Assembly (NCBI GenBank): GCA_016188625.1
Contig: JACPHL010000142.1
Span: 1-24,265, forward strand
Source: Candidatus Rokuibacteriota bacterium
Lineage (GTDB): Bacteria; Methylomirabilota; Methylomirabilia; Rokubacteriales; JACPHL01
DNA length: 24,265 nt
Direction of reading: 5' to 3'
Below, in pieces: positions 9,146-18,578 of the stretch. Position numbers and translations under genes: made by a program. How positions within the stretch are numbered: the first letter of the stretch is position 1; each line of letters begins with the position of its first letter. The notes beneath the pieces were generated by a model. That model was not told the origin of the DNA. It saw nothing but the letters and a program-made list of their open reading frames with translations, and did no database searches.

Positions 9146-9319
9146 TCGGCCCGAGCCGGACGTTGGCCGGTCCGGAGGACGAGACGGCTCAGCAGAAGGG
9201 CCTCCGCGGTGGGCTCCCCGGGGGGTGGCCCGCCGGTCTCCCAGCCATCCGGTCCCCTCGCGCATCCCGCCGCTCTCCCCTTCCGGTCCCCGGCCGCGGC
9301 ACCACCTCAGAGGTCGTCC

Positions 9320-10390
9320 GTGTTTGAGAAGCTCCGGCTGTTCGAGGCCCGCTACGAGGAGTTGGGCCGGCTCCTCGGGGATCCGGCGGTCATCGCCTCC
9401 AAGACCGAGTACGCCCGGCTGGCCAAGGCCCGGGCCGAGCTCGAGGAGGTGGTACAGGTCTTCGGAGAGTACAAGGTGGTCCTGGCCCGCATCCAGGAGG
9501 CCAAGCGCATCCTGGCCGAGGAGCCGGATGCCGAGCTCCACCAGCTGGCCGAGGAGGAGCTGGCCGACTTCCGGGAGCGGGAGGCGGCCCTGGAGCGGCG
9601 CCTCAAGCTCCTCCTCGTCCCCCGGGACCCCGCCGACGACAAGAACGTCTTCCTCGAGATCCGGGCCGGGGCGGGCGGGGAGGAGGCGGCCCTCTTCGCC
9701 GCCGACCTGGCCCGGGCCTACGCGAAGTACGCCGAGCGTCAGGGGTGGCGGGTGGAGATGATCGCCAGCCACCCCACCGGGGTGGGCGGGTTCAAGGAGG
9801 TCACCCTCTTCCTCCAGGGGAAGGGGGCGTGGAGCCGGCTCAAGTACGAGCGCGGGGTCCACCGCGTCCAGCGGGTCCCCGTCACCGAGTCCAGCGGGCG
9901 GATCCACACCTCGACGGTCACGGTGGCGGTCCTCCCGGAGGCCGAGGAGGTGGATGTCCGGATCGAGGAGAAGGACCTCAAGATCGACGTCTTCCGCGCC
10001 TCGGGGCCGGGTGGGCAGGGGGTCAATACCACCGACTCCGCCGTGCGGATCACCCATCTCCCGACCGGCCTGGTCGTCACCTGCCAGGACGAGCGCTCGC
10101 AAATCAAGAATCGGGCCAAGGCCCTGCGGGTCCTCCGGGCCCGCCTGCTCGAGCAGGCCCAGGAGGAGCAGCGGGCCCAGATCGCCGCCGACCGCCGGCG
10201 CCAGGTGGGGACCGGGGAGCGGAGCGAGCGGATCCGGACGTACAACGTCCCCCAGGGGCGGGTGACCGACCACCGGATCGGCCTGACCCTCCACCGCCTC
10301 CCGGAGGTCCTGGAAGGGGACTTCGCCGAGCTGGTGGATGCCCTCCAGGCCTCGGACCAGGCCGGGCGGCTTCAGGAGCTGACCCGATGA
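9320..10390 (+). CDS. prfA: Peptide chain release factor 1
   Basis: A 356-residue class I release factor reading UAA and UAG on the ribosome. The stop-codon recognition tripeptide PVT (187-189, RF1 type rather than the SPF of RF2) lies in [15 protein letters not shown], and the peptidyl-transferase GGQ is at 231-233 in [14 protein letters not shown]. The N-terminal coiled-coil domain (1-100) and the C-terminal [15 protein letters not shown] are intact. GTG at 9320 is chosen from the alignment to known N-termini; CAGAGG lies 6 nt upstream. The 174 nt before it (9146-9319) hold no recognisable gene; the DUF1385 gene found between rpmE and prfA in some related orders is absent. prmC, whose product methylates Q233, follows. 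Confidence 0.95.
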   Translation: MFEKLRLFEARYEELGRLLGDPAVIASKTEYARLAKARAELEEVVQVFGEYKVVLARIQEAKRILAEEPDAELHQLAEEELADFREREAALERRLKLLLVPRDPADDKNVFLEIRAGAGGEEAALFAADLARAYAKYAERQGWRVEMIASHPTGVGGFKEVTLFLQGKGAWSRLKYERGVHRVQRVPVTESSGRIHTSTVTVAVLPEAEEVDVRIEEKDLKIDVFRASGPGGQGVNTTDSAVRITHLPTGLVVTCQDERSQIKNRAKALRVLRARLLEQAQEEQRAQIAADRRRQVGTGERSERIRTYNVPQGRVTDHRIGLTLHRLPEVLEGDFAELVDALQASDQAGRLQELTR

Positions 10391-10491
10391 GCCACCCGCT
10401 TTTCCCTGTCGCCACCCACCCCTGGTCCCGGGCGGTGGGGGGGCTTGGGGGGGGAGCGACGCCGCTCCCCCCCAAGGTGGACCGGTGAGCG
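10381..10491 (+). repeat. Intergenic repeat module, copy A (prfA/prmC junction)
   Basis: About 111 bp that recur at 12598-12711 with about 11 substitutions and one 3-bp indel. It begins inside the last prfA codons (GACCCGATGAGCCACCCGC), includes the prfA stop and ends on the prmC GTG. The core hairpin is 10448-10473: an 11-bp stem GGGGGGGAGCG/CGCTCCCCCCC with loop ACGC, extendable by CTT/AAG past a bulged G. The AAGGTGG that serves as prmC Shine-Dalgarno (10474-10480) touches the base of the stem. An ATG overlapping the prfA stop opens a 33-codon frame (10387-10488) that ends on the prmC start as GTGA. Confidence 0.9.
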
Positions 10492-11360
10492 CCGTCGCGA
10501 CCTCTCGTCCCGGCCCGCTCCTCCGGACGGCGATCGGACGCCTCCGGCGGGCCGGGCTGGCCACGGCCCGCCAGGACGCCGAGCGCCTCCTGGCCGAGAG
10601 CCTCGGAACCACGCGGCTCGGCCTCTACCTCGAGCCCGACCGGGTGGTCCCCCCGGACGCCCTCGATGAGTTCCGGAGGCTCCTCGACCGCCGCGCCCGG
10701 CACGAGCCGCTCCAGTACCTCGTCGGGTGGGAGGAGTTCCGAGGGCTCCGGCTCCGGGTGGGGCCCGGCGTCTTCATCCCGCGTCCCGAGACCGAGCTCC
10801 TGGTGGAGCGCGCCCTGGCCCTCCTCCCGGATCGGCCCGCCCGGGCGGTCGATCTCGGCACCGGTTCCGGGGCGGTCGCCCTGGCCCTGGCCGTGGCCCG
10901 CCCGGCGGTGTCGGTCTGGGCGGTGGAGCGCTCGGCCGAGGCGCGCGCCTGGGCCCGGGCCAATATCGGCGGCCTCGGGATGGGGGAGCGGGTCCGGCTC
11001 CTCGCGGGAGACCTCTGGGGTTCGCTGGCGGGGCACGGCCTCGAGGGGACCGTGGACCTCGTGGTCTCGAACCCCCCTTACATCCCGGCCGAGCAGCTCG
11101 CGGAGCTCCCCGAAGAGGTGCGCGCCCACGAGCCGCTCGAGGCCCTGGACGGCGGCCCGGGCGGGCTCGCTTTCCACCGGCGGATCCTGGACGGCGCCCC
11201 GGCGTTCCTCCGGCCCGGGGGGTTCCTGCTCCTGGAGATCGGGGAGGGGCAGGCGGCGCCCCTCGGGGAGCTGGCGGAGGCGGGAAGGGCCTTCGAGGCG
11301 CCGGTCTTCCACCGCGACCTCCCGGGGATCGAGCGGGTCCTGGAGGCGAGGCGCCGATGA
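10485..11360 (+). CDS. prmC: Peptide chain release factor N5-glutamine methyltransferase PrmC
   Basis: A 291-residue SAM-dependent methyltransferase that modifies the GGQ glutamine of release factors, increasing termination efficiency. The N-terminal helical substrate-binding domain (1-80) includes [16 protein letters not shown], followed by [11 protein letters not shown] (98-108). The Rossmann methyltransferase has the SAM motif DLGTGSG (123-129) and the catalytic NPPY at 196-199 in VVSNPPYIP. The GTG start at 10485 lies at the end of repeat copy A and is preceded by AAGGTGG. It overlaps the following murA by ATGA. Length and motifs are normal. Confidence 0.95.
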   Translation: MSAVATSRPGPLLRTAIGRLRRAGLATARQDAERLLAESLGTTRLGLYLEPDRVVPPDALDEFRRLLDRRARHEPLQYLVGWEEFRGLRLRVGPGVFIPRPETELLVERALALLPDRPARAVDLGTGSGAVALALAVARPAVSVWAVERSAEARAWARANIGGLGMGERVRLLAGDLWGSLAGHGLEGTVDLVVSNPPYIPAEQLAELPEEVRAHEPLEALDGGPGGLAFHRRILDGAPAFLRPGGFLLLEIGEGQAAPLGELAEAGRAFEAPVFHRDLPGIERVLEARRR

Positions 11361-12607
11361 CGTCGCTCGAGATCGAAGGCGGCGTCCCGCTCCGCGGCGA
11401 GGTGGCCGTCTCCGCGGCGAAGAACGCGGCCCTGCCGATCCTCGCCGCCTCGCTCCTCACCGAGGAGCCGATCCACATCGAGAACCTCCCCCGCCTGGCC
11501 GACGTCCGGACCATTTCCCGGCTGCTCCAGGGGCTCGGCACCGAGATCACCGAGGCCGACGGCGGCGCGGTGGTCCGGACCCCCCGCCTGACCGGCCACG
11601 AGGCCCCCTACGAGCTGGTCTCCACGATGCGCGCCTCCGTCCTGGTCCTGGGCCCCCTCCTGGCGCGCAGCGGCCGGGCCCGGGTCGCCCTGCCGGGGGG
11701 GTGCGCCATCGGGGTGCGCCCGATCGATCTCCACCTCAAGGGCCTCGAGCGCCTCGGCGCGGAGATCACGCTCCGGAACGGCTACGTGGAGGCCCGGGCG
11801 AGGCGCCTCGTCGGGACCCGGATCAGCTTCGACCTGGTGACCGTCACCGGGACCGAGAACCTCATGATGGCCGCGGCCCTGGCCGAGGGGACCACCCTCC
11901 TCGAGAACGCGGCCCGCGAGCCCGAGGTCGCCGACCTCGCCCACCTCCTGATCGCCATGGGCGCGAAGATCGAGGGGGCGGGGAGCGAGCGGGTCGAGAT
12001 CCAGGGGGTCTCCGGGCTCGGCGGGGCGCGCCACCGGATCATCCCGGACCGGATCGAGGCCGGGACCTTCCTGGTGGCGGGGGCGATCACCGGCGGGGAG
12101 GTGACCCTCCGCGGCGCGATCCCCGATCACCTCACCGCGGTCCTGGCGAAGCTCGAGGAGGCCGGGGCGGCCGTCCAGAGCGGGGAGGACCGGGTCCGGG
12201 TCCGGGGCCCGGAGCGGCCGCGGCCGGCCGATGTCATCACCAACCCCTACCCCGGGCTCGCCACGGACATGCAGGCCCAGTTCATGGCCCTCCTCGGGCT
12301 GGCCGATGGGACCAGCGTGATCACCGAGACGATCTTCGAGAACCGGTTCATGCACGCCGCCGAGCTCCGGCGCCTCGGGGCCTCCATCGAGACCGAGGGG
12401 AACCGGGCGGTGGTGCGCGGGGTCCGGGGCTACCAGGGGGCGCCGGTCATGGCCACCGACCTCCGCGCCTCGGCCTCCCTGGTCCTGGCCGGGCTGGCGG
12501 CGCGCGGGGTCACGACCGTGTCGCGGGTCTACCACCTCGATCGCGGCTACGAGGCGATGGAGGTCAAGCTCGCCGGGCTGGGGGCCCGGATCAGGCGGAC
12601 CCGATGA
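11357..12607 (+). CDS. murA: UDP-N-acetylglucosamine 1-carboxyvinyltransferase MurA
   Basis: A 416-residue cytoplasmic enzyme adding enolpyruvate from PEP to UDP-GlcNAc, the first committed step of peptidoglycan synthesis. Conserved K22 in SAAKNAALP and the catalytic cysteine C116 in [15 protein letters not shown] are present, so the enzyme should be of the fosfomycin-sensitive type. The two inside-out alpha/beta domains are complete, with the conserved [15 protein letters not shown] and [10 protein letters not shown] segments. ATG at 11357 overlaps the prmC stop (ATGA). The last codons and stop are the left end of repeat copy B. Confidence 0.96.
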   Translation: MTSLEIEGGVPLRGEVAVSAAKNAALPILAASLLTEEPIHIENLPRLADVRTISRLLQGLGTEITEADGGAVVRTPRLTGHEAPYELVSTMRASVLVLGPLLARSGRARVALPGGCAIGVRPIDLHLKGLERLGAEITLRNGYVEARARRLVGTRISFDLVTVTGTENLMMAAALAEGTTLLENAAREPEVADLAHLLIAMGAKIEGAGSERVEIQGVSGLGGARHRIIPDRIEAGTFLVAGAITGGEVTLRGAIPDHLTAVLAKLEEAGAAVQSGEDRVRVRGPERPRPADVITNPYPGLATDMQAQFMALLGLADGTSVITETIFENRFMHAAELRRLGASIETEGNRAVVRGVRGYQGAPVMATDLRASASLVLAGLAARGVTTVSRVYHLDRGYEAMEVKLAGLGARIRRTR

Positions 12608-12711
12608 GCCACCCGCCTCTTCCTGTCGCCCCCCGCCCGCGCCCCCGGGCGGTGGGGGGGCTTGGGGGAGGAGCGACGCCGCTCCCCCCCGAGAAGGTGG
12701 ACCCGTGAGCG
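12598..12711 (+). repeat. Intergenic repeat module, copy B (murA/hisG junction)
   Basis: The second copy of the module at 10381-10491. It starts in the last murA codons (GACCCGATGAGCCACCCGC) and ends at the hisG GTG. The hairpin is kept (GGGGGAGGAGCG-ACGC-CGCTCCCCCCC) with one G-to-A mismatch in the stem, and GAG is inserted before AAGGTGG, moving the Shine-Dalgarno off the stem. The frame that opens at the overlapping ATG 12604 stays open for 34 codons to a GTGA on the hisG start. Most substitutions between copies change amino acids, so a conserved peptide is not supported. Confidence 0.9.
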
Positions 12712-13352
12712 CGCGCCCCCGGATCACCCTGGCGCTCCCCAAGGGGCGCCTCCTCCGCCCGGCCTTGGAGTTGCTGCGGCGGATGGGGGTCCGCGACATC
12801 CCGGGGCCGGAGTCGCGCCGGCTCATCTGGGAGGACCCCGATCGGGGGCTCCGCGTCCTGATCCTCAAGCCCGCCGACATCCCCACCTATGTCGAGTACG
12901 GGGCCGCCGATCTCGGGATCGTGGGCAAGGACATCCTCCTCGAGCAGGCTCCCGACGTCTACGAGCCCCTTGACCTCGGCTTCGGCCTCTGCCGGCTGGT
13001 CGTCGCCGAGCCGCGCGAGCTCTGGGAGCGGGACGACCCCTCCAAGTGGGCGTGGGTGCGGGTGGCGACCAAGTACCCGACCCTGACGGAGCGCTACTTC
13101 TCCGAGCGCGGGGTCCAGGTGGAGGTCATCCGTCTCGACGGCTCCATCGAGCTGGCGCCCCTGGTCGGGCTGGCCGAGCGGATCGTGGACCTGGTCGCCT
13201 CCGGCGAGACCCTCCGGGAGAACGGGCTGGTCGAGGTGGCCGAGATCGTCCGCTCCACCGCCCGGCTCATCGTCAACCGGGCCGCGCTGAAGACCGCGCA
13301 CGGGGCCGTGAGCCGGCTCCTCGAGGAGATGAAGGCGGAGGTGCGAGGGTGA
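12705..13352 (+). CDS. hisG: ATP phosphoribosyltransferase, short form (HisG-S)
   Basis: A 215-residue catalytic subunit of the first step of histidine synthesis, condensing ATP and [19 protein letters not shown] at the N-terminus, [22 protein letters not shown] and the PRPP-binding [14 protein letters not shown] are family hallmarks. The length is that of the short form, which lacks the C-terminal regulatory ACT-like domain and normally needs the HisZ regulatory subunit; no hisZ is in this window. The start is GTG at 12705 in the repeat module, with GAAGGTGG upstream. It overlaps hisD by GTGA. Confidence 0.95.
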   Translation: MSARPRITLALPKGRLLRPALELLRRMGVRDIPGPESRRLIWEDPDRGLRVLILKPADIPTYVEYGAADLGIVGKDILLEQAPDVYEPLDLGFGLCRLVVAEPRELWERDDPSKWAWVRVATKYPTLTERYFSERGVQVEVIRLDGSIELAPLVGLAERIVDLVASGETLRENGLVEVAEIVRSTARLIVNRAALKTAHGAVSRLLEEMKAEVRG

Positions 13353-14656
13353 TCCGCCTGCTCGAGACCGCCACCGACGGGGCGGCGCGGATCCTCTCGG
13401 CCCTGACGCGGCGGCCGGACGAGGCGGGCGAGGAGGTCCTGGGCCAGGTCCGGGCGATCGTGGAGGAGGTCCGCCGGCGCGGGGATCAGGCGTTGCTCGA
13501 GTTCACCAAGCGCTTCGACGGGGTGGCCCTAGAGCCTCGGGAGCTGGCGGTCTCGGCCGAGGAGTGGGCGGGCGCGACCCGCGCCCTCGAGCCCGCCCTG
13601 GCCGAGGCGCTGGAGACGGCCGCCAGGCGGATCGAGGCCTTTCACCGCCACCAGCTCCCGCGCTCGTGGTGGGTCCGGGACGAGCACGGCTCGCTCCTGG
13701 GCCAGCAGGTGACCCCACTGGATCGGGTGGGGTGCTATATCCCCGGGGGGAGCGCCGCCTACCCCTCCACCGTCCTCATGAGCGTCATCCCGGCGCGCGT
13801 GGCCGGGGTCCGCGAGATCGTCCTGGCGACCCCACCGGGCCCGGACGGCCGGGCGAGCCCGGCGGTCCTCGCCGCGGCCCGCCTCGCCGGGGTCCAGGAG
13901 GCCTACAAGATGGGCGGGGCCCAGGCCATCGCCGCCCTGGCCTACGGGACCGAGAGCATCCGGCCTGTGGACAAGGTCGTCGGCCCAGGGAACCTCTACG
14001 TGGCCCTCGCCAAGCGCCTGGTCTTCGGCCGGGTGGGGATCGACCTGATCGCCGGGCCGAGCGAGGTCGTGGTGGTGGCCGACGAGAGCGCCGAGGCGGC
14101 CTGGGTCGCGGCGGACCTCCTCGCCCAGGCCGAGCACGACCCCCTCGCCCGGGCGGTCTGCCTCACGCCGAGCCGTGCCCTGGCCGAGGCGGTCCGGACG
14201 GAGGCGGCGCGCCAGCTCCCGGCCCTCCCCCGCCGGGCGATCGCGGCCCAGGCCCTCGCGGAGCACGGCGCGGTGGTCCTCACGCGCGACCTCGCCGAGG
14301 CGGTGGAGCTCGCCAACGGCCTCGCCCCCGAACATCTGGAGCTCCTCGTGGCCGACCCCTTCGCCTGGCTCGGGCGGGTCCGCCACGCGGGGGCCATCTT
14401 CCTGGGGCGGCACACCCCGGAGGTGGTGGGGGACTACGTGGCGGGGCCGAACCATGTCCTCCCCACTGCCGGCACGGCCCGGTTCGCCTCGGCGCTCTCC
14501 GTCGAGGAGTTCGTGAAGCGCTCGAGCGTCATCCACTACTCACCCGCCGGGCTCCGGACGGCCTGGCCGCATCTGGCCGTTCTCGCCGACGCGGAGGGGC
14601 TCCGGGCCCACCGCGAGGCGGCGCGGATCCGGCTCGACAGGGAGGCGAGGGACTGA
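13349..14656 (+). CDS. hisD: Histidinol dehydrogenase
   Basis: A 435-residue zinc enzyme catalysing the last two oxidations, L-histidinol to L-histidine with NAD+. By comparison with the Salmonella enzyme the zinc ligands are Q260, H263, D362 and H421, and the catalytic pair is E328-H329 (LAPEHLEL); all are present. Other hallmarks are [34 protein letters not shown] and [16 protein letters not shown]. The GTG start at 13349 overlaps the hisG stop. hisC, often the next gene, is missing; hisB follows after 2 nt. Confidence 0.96.
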   Translation: MIRLLETATDGAARILSALTRRPDEAGEEVLGQVRAIVEEVRRRGDQALLEFTKRFDGVALEPRELAVSAEEWAGATRALEPALAEALETAARRIEAFHRHQLPRSWWVRDEHGSLLGQQVTPLDRVGCYIPGGSAAYPSTVLMSVIPARVAGVREIVLATPPGPDGRASPAVLAAARLAGVQEAYKMGGAQAIAALAYGTESIRPVDKVVGPGNLYVALAKRLVFGRVGIDLIAGPSEVVVVADESAEAAWVAADLLAQAEHDPLARAVCLTPSRALAEAVRTEAARQLPALPRRAIAAQALAEHGAVVLTRDLAEAVELANGLAPEHLELLVADPFAWLGRVRHAGAIFLGRHTPEVVGDYVAGPNHVLPTAGTARFASALSVEEFVKRSSVIHYSPAGLRTAWPHLAVLADAEGLRAHREAARIRLDREARD

Positions 14657-14658
14657 CC

Positions 14659-15306
14659 ATGGCGCGACGACGCAGGCGGCGGGGGGGCGCGAGGCCGGGC
14701 AACGCGGGCGGCGCGGCCGTGGGCCGGCTGGCCCGGATCGAGCGGAAGACCCGGGAGACGGAGATCCTCCTCCAGCTCAACGTGGACGGGACCGGGGAGG
14801 CCTCGGTGGAGAGCACCATCCCCTTCCTCAACCACATGCTCGAGGCCGCCGCCCGGCACGGCCTCCTCGACCTCAAGGTGGACGCCCGGGGGGACACCGA
14901 GGTGGACCTCCACCACACCGTGGAGGACGTGGCCATCTGCCTCGGCAAGGCCTTCGCCGAGGCGCTCGGGGACAAGCGCGGGATCGTGCGGTTCGGGACC
15001 GCCTTCGTGCCCATGGACGAGACCCTGGCCTCCGTCTTCCTGGACGTCAGTAACCGCCCCTACCTCACCTTCAACGTCCCCCTGACCAAGACCAAGGTGG
15101 GCGACTTCGACCTCGACCTCTTGAAGGACTTCTTCCGGGCCTTCGCGATGAACGCCCAGGTCACGCTCCACGTCAACCTCCACTACGGGGAGAACCTCCA
15201 CCACATCGCGGAGGCGATCTTCAAGGCCTTCGGGCGGGCCCTGGCCGAGGCGACCCGGCTCAACCCCCGGATCGAGGGGGTCCTCTCCACCAAGGGGACG
15301 CTGTGA
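14659..15306 (+). CDS. hisB: Imidazoleglycerol-phosphate dehydratase with Arg-rich N-terminal extension
   Basis: A 215-residue enzyme of the sixth step of histidine synthesis, without the phosphatase domain fused in E. coli. The Mn2+-binding histidine motifs are intact: [27 protein letters not shown] and [15 protein letters not shown], plus [14 protein letters not shown]. From ATG 14659 the protein begins [20 protein letters not shown], about 20 residues longer than usual. GTG at 14719 ([16 protein letters not shown]) would give the conventional N-terminus, so the start is uncertain. It follows hisD by 2 nt, favouring the upstream ATG through coupling. Confidence 0.93.
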   Translation: MARRRRRRGGARPGNAGGAAVGRLARIERKTRETEILLQLNVDGTGEASVESTIPFLNHMLEAAARHGLLDLKVDARGDTEVDLHHTVEDVAICLGKAFAEALGDKRGIVRFGTAFVPMDETLASVFLDVSNRPYLTFNVPLTKTKVGDFDLDLLKDFFRAFAMNAQVTLHVNLHYGENLHHIAEAIFKAFGRALAEATRLNPRIEGVLSTKGTL

Positions 15307-15319
15307 GCCGGAGGCGGCC

Positions 15320-15934
15320 GTGATCGCCGTCGTGGACTACGGGCGCGGGAACCTGGGGAGCGTGGTCAAGGCCCTCACGCGGGTCGGGGCCGACGCCGTC
15401 ATCACCCAGGACCCCGAGGTGGTGGCCCGGGCGGGCGCCCTCATCATCCCCGGGGACGGCGCCTTCGCCGACGCCATGGCCAGCCTCGACCGGCTCGGCC
15501 TCGTCGGCCCCCTCCGGGCCCACCTCCTGGCGGGGCGGCCGTTCCTGGGGATCTGCCTCGGGTATCAGCTCCTGTTCACGGAGAGCGAGGAGTTCGGGCT
15601 AGCCCGCGGCCTCGACGTCATCCCCGGCGCGGTCCGGCGCTTCCCCAAGGGGCTCAAGGTCCCCCACATGGGCTGGAACCGGGTCGAGCACGACGGCGGG
15701 ATCGCCATCCTCGAGGGGATCCCGAGCGGGGCGTACTTCTACTTCGTCCACTCCTACTATCCCGAGCCCCAGGACCCGAGCCTCGAGACGGCAACCTGCA
15801 CCTACGGGGTCCGCTTCCCGGCGGTCGTCGCCAAGGGCGGGCTCTTCGCCACCCAGTTCCATCCGGAGAAGAGCCAGGCCTGGGGGCTCCGCCTCCTGGC
15901 CAACTTCGCCGGGTACGTGGGGCGGGCGGCATGA
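15320..15934 (+). CDS. hisH: Imidazole glycerol phosphate synthase subunit HisH (glutaminase)
   Basis: A 204-residue class I glutamine amidotransferase that hydrolyses glutamine and channels ammonia to HisF. The catalytic triad is visible: C79 in FLGICLGYQLLF, and H181 and E183 in ATQFHPEKSQ. VVDYGRGNLGSV at the N-terminus and KVPHMGWN (about 113-120) are typical of the family. The start is GTG at 15320 with GGAGG at 15310-15314. The end overlaps hisA by ATGA. Confidence 0.95.
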   Translation: MIAVVDYGRGNLGSVVKALTRVGADAVITQDPEVVARAGALIIPGDGAFADAMASLDRLGLVGPLRAHLLAGRPFLGICLGYQLLFTESEEFGLARGLDVIPGAVRRFPKGLKVPHMGWNRVEHDGGIAILEGIPSGAYFYFVHSYYPEPQDPSLETATCTYGVRFPAVVAKGGLFATQFHPEKSQAWGLRLLANFAGYVGRAA

Positions 15935-16653
15935 TGGTCATCCCCGCCATCGACCTCCGGGGCGGCCGGTGCGTCCGGCTCGTCCAGGGGCGGCCTGAGG
16001 CCGAGACCGTCTTCGCCGAGGACCCGATCGCCGTCGCGCGCACCTTCATCGAGCGGGGGGCCGTGCGCCTCCACGTCGTGGACCTGGACGGCGCCTTCCA
16101 GGGGGCACCCAGGCACACCGGTCTCATCGCCGAGCTGGCGGCGGCGGTCCCGGCCCCGATCCAGGTCGGGGGCGGGCTCCGCGACCTCGGCGCCCTCGAG
16201 GCGGTCTTCGGCGCGGGGGCCCGCTGGGTGGTCCTCGGGACCCGCGCGGCGCTAGAGCCCTCCTTCCTCCAGGAGGCGTGTCGGCGCTACCCCGACCGGA
16301 TCCTCGTCGGCGTGGACGCCGTCGATGGCCGGGTCGCCGTGGACGGCTGGACCCGGGTCCTCGAGCTCGACGCCGAAACGCTCGCCCGCGCGGCGGCGGA
16401 GGCCGGGGCGGCGGCGGTGATCTACACCGACGTCCTGCGCGACGGGACGGGCGAGGGCCCGAACCTCGAGGCGACGGCCCGGCTGGCCCGGGCCAGCCGG
16501 CTCCCCGTCCTGGCCGCGGGCGGGATCGCCCGGCTCGACGACCTCCGGCGCCTGGCCGCGATCCCCGGGGTCGCCGGGGCCGTCGTCGGCCGCGCGCTCT
16601 ACACCGGCGCCATCGACCTCGAGGCCGCGCTGGCGTGCGCGCGGGGGGCGTGA
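15931..16653 (+). CDS. hisA: Phosphoribosylformimino-AICAR ribotide isomerase HisA
   Basis: A 240-residue (beta/alpha)8 barrel isomerising ProFAR to PRFAR, the substrate of HisF-HisH. The catalytic aspartates are in PAIDLRGG (D8) and [15 protein letters not shown], and phosphate-binding QVGGGLRD and [12 protein letters not shown] are present. The start is ATG at 15931 overlapping the hisH stop; ATG 15934 would shorten it by one residue. It ends as TGATG with hisF. Confidence 0.95.
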   Translation: MMVIPAIDLRGGRCVRLVQGRPEAETVFAEDPIAVARTFIERGAVRLHVVDLDGAFQGAPRHTGLIAELAAAVPAPIQVGGGLRDLGALEAVFGAGARWVVLGTRAALEPSFLQEACRRYPDRILVGVDAVDGRVAVDGWTRVLELDAETLARAAAEAGAAAVIYTDVLRDGTGEGPNLEATARLARASRLPVLAAGGIARLDDLRRLAAIPGVAGAVVGRALYTGAIDLEAALACARGA

Positions 16654-17417
16654 TGCTGGCGAAACGGATCATCCCCTGCCTGGACGTCAAGGACGGCCGG
16701 GTCGTCAAGGGGGTGCGGTTCCTCGACCTCCGGGACGCCGGCGATCCGGTCGGGGCCGCGTGCGCCTACGACGTCCAGGGGGCGGACGAGCTGGTCTTCC
16801 TGGACATCACCGCCTCGGCCGAGGGGCGGGCGATCATGCTGGAGGTCGTCCGCAGGACCGCGGAGGCGATCTACATGCCCCTGACCGTCGGGGGCGGGCT
16901 CCGGACGGTCGAGGACGTCCGGGCCCTGCTCCGCGCCGGGGCCGACAAGGTCTCGCTGAACACCGCCGTCCTCGCGCGCCCGGCCGTGATCCGCGAGGCG
17001 GCCGAGCGCTTCGGGAGCCAGTGCATCGTGGTCGCCATCGACGCCAGGCGGCGGGACGACGGCTTCGAGGTCTACTCCCACGGCGGCCGGCGGCCCACCG
17101 GTCGCGACGCCGTGACCTGGGCCCGGGAGGCCGAGGCCCTCGGGGCCGGGGAGATCCTCCTGACCAGCATGGATCGGGACGGCACGCAGCACGGCTACGA
17201 CCTCGAGCTGACCCGGGCCGTCGCCGAGGCGGTCTCCGTCCCGGTCATCGCCTCCGGCGGGGTCGGGCGGCTCGAGCACCTCTGGGAGGGGCTCGTCCTG
17301 GGCCAGGCGGACGCGGTCTTGGCGGCCTCCATCTTCCACTTCGGCCGGCACACCATCGGCGAGGCCAAGGCCTACCTCGCCGACCGGGGCGTGCCGATCC
17401 GGCTGGAGGGGGCGTGA
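16653..17417 (+). CDS. hisF: Imidazole glycerol phosphate synthase subunit HisF (cyclase)
   Basis: A 254-residue (beta/alpha)8 barrel that uses ammonia from HisH to close the imidazole ring, yielding imidazole glycerol phosphate and AICAR. The N-terminus [20 protein letters not shown] includes catalytic D11; the second catalytic aspartate is in [14 protein letters not shown]. Phosphate-binding [13 protein letters not shown] and [11 protein letters not shown] are intact. ATG at 16653 is preferred; GTG at 16650 would add one residue. The stop overlaps the next start as GTGA. Confidence 0.96.
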   Translation: MLAKRIIPCLDVKDGRVVKGVRFLDLRDAGDPVGAACAYDVQGADELVFLDITASAEGRAIMLEVVRRTAEAIYMPLTVGGGLRTVEDVRALLRAGADKVSLNTAVLARPAVIREAAERFGSQCIVVAIDARRRDDGFEVYSHGGRRPTGRDAVTWAREAEALGAGEILLTSMDRDGTQHGYDLELTRAVAEAVSVPVIASGGVGRLEHLWEGLVLGQADAVLAASIFHFGRHTIGEAKAYLADRGVPIRLEGA

Positions 17418-18058
17418 GGGAGCTCCGCTTCGGCCCCGACGGGCTGATCCCCGCGGTGGTCCAGGAGGCCGGGACCGGCGAGGTCCTCATGGTGGCCTGG
17501 ATGAACGCCGAGGCCCTCGCCGCCACCCTCGAGACCCGCTGGACCCACTTCTGGTCTCGCTCCCGCCAGGCCCTCTGGCAGAAGGGGGAGACCTCCGGCC
17601 ACCGCCAGCACGTGGAGGCGGTCTACGCCGACTGCGACCACGACACCCTCCTCCTCCTGGTCCACCAGGAGGGGGCGGCCTGTCACACCGGGAGCCGGAC
17701 GTGCTTCTTCACCCGCCTGGACGCCGCCGACGGCGCCCCGGGCGGCTGGGAAGGGGTCGGAGGGATCCTGGAGGTCCTCGAGCGCACCATCCAGTCCCGG
17801 AAGGCCGCCCCCCGTGAGGGCTCCTACGTCGCGGGGCTCCTCCGCCAGGGGGAGGCGGCGATCCTCAAGAAGCTCGGGGAGGAATCCGCCGAGGTCCTCC
17901 TGGCGTCTACCCGAGAGGGGGATGAGCGACTGGTCGCCGAGGTGGCGGACCTCTGGTTTCACACCCTGGTGCTGCTCGGCCACCGGGGCATCCCGCTCCG
18001 GCGGGTCTACCAAGAGCTCCTCAGCCGTCATCGACCGGATGCCGCGCAGGAGGGCTAG
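17414..18058 (+). CDS. hisIE: Bifunctional phosphoribosyl-AMP cyclohydrolase / phosphoribosyl-ATP pyrophosphatase
   Basis: A 214-residue fusion catalysing steps two and three of histidine synthesis. The HisI half (1-105) has [30 protein letters not shown] and the metal ligands in DCDHD (73-77), C90 and C97. The HisE half (about 118-205) is a MazG-like all-alpha domain with [10 protein letters not shown] (155-164) and EVADL (176-180) supplying the Mg2+ acidic residues. The start is GTG at 17414 overlapping the hisF stop. It ends the histidine block; its last 20 bases overlap the start of the lipoprotein gene in another frame. Confidence 0.95.
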   Translation: MRELRFGPDGLIPAVVQEAGTGEVLMVAWMNAEALAATLETRWTHFWSRSRQALWQKGETSGHRQHVEAVYADCDHDTLLLLVHQEGAACHTGSRTCFFTRLDAADGAPGGWEGVGGILEVLERTIQSRKAAPREGSYVAGLLRQGEAAILKKLGEESAEVLLASTREGDERLVAEVADLWFHTLVLLGHRGIPLRRVYQELLSRHRPDAAQEG

Positions 18059-18578
18059 TGGCCGCCTGGCGGGGCGCCCTCTCCGGGTGGCGATGGGCGT
18101 CCTCGGCCTCCTCGTGGCTGGATGCGCGGCGGGGGGCCGGATCGTCGATGGGGACTACGTGCATCCGGGCAAAGGGTATCGGGTGGGGCTCCCGGAGGGG
18201 TGGACCGCGGAGCCGGGGACCCCGGACCTGGCCCTCCGCCACCCCGCCCTGGGGGTGTCGGTGATGGTCCACGGGACCTGCGAGGGGCGTCCCCCCAGCC
18301 GGCCCCTCCCCCTGCTGGCTCGCCACCTCCGCTTCGGGCTGCGCGACGTGGAGGTCGAGCGCCAGGAGGAGACCCGGCTCGGGGGGTACCCTGCCCTCGA
18401 GACCCACTGGCGGGGTCGCCTGGACGGCCGCCCCGTCCAGGGGCGGGGGGTCGTCGTGAAGACCCGCGGCTGCGTCTACGATCTGGCGGTGGTGGCGCGT
18501 CCTGACGCCTTCGAGCAGGCCCAGGCGGCGTTCGACCGGCTGCTCCGGAGCTTTCACCTGATGGGGGGGACGCCATGA
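18039..18578 (+). CDS. Predicted lipoprotein, PsbP/DUF1795-like, in the mla cluster
   Basis: A 179-residue protein with a basic N-region ([16 protein letters not shown]), a hydrophobic stretch [11 protein letters not shown] and a lipobox cysteine at about residue 28 (LVAGC). The mature part begins [16 protein letters not shown] and includes [13 protein letters not shown] and [17 protein letters not shown], a pattern like PsbP/DUF1795 folds, in which a Gly-Tyr-x-Val-x-x-Pro-x-Gly-Trp strand opens the domain. Function is unknown. ATG 18039 is preferred because GTG 18087 would leave no positive N-region; neither has a clear Shine-Dalgarno. It overlaps mlaE by ATGA, so it may be a periplasmic partner of that transporter; this is inference from position. 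Confidence 0.7.
   Translation: MPRRRASGRLAGRPLRVAMGVLGLLVAGCAAGGRIVDGDYVHPGKGYRVGLPEGWTAEPGTPDLALRHPALGVSVMVHGTCEGRPPSRPLPLLARHLRFGLRDVEVERQEETRLGGYPALETHWRGRLDGRPVQGRGVVVKTRGCVYDLAVVARPDAFEQAQAAFDRLLRSFHLMGGTP

Noticed and set aside
9146-9327. Continuation of the L31 frame to 103 residues as a novel fusion protein
   Set aside because: After RVEIC the residues are Gly/Pro/Arg-rich without motif, whereas the shifted frame gives a plausible L31 tail; the long frame is likely an accident of high GC.
18058-18264. GTG at 18058 with a good AGGAGG just upstream, encoding 68 residues
   Set aside because: The product has no recognisable pattern and lies out of frame inside the lipoprotein gene; the lipobox frame is more convincing.
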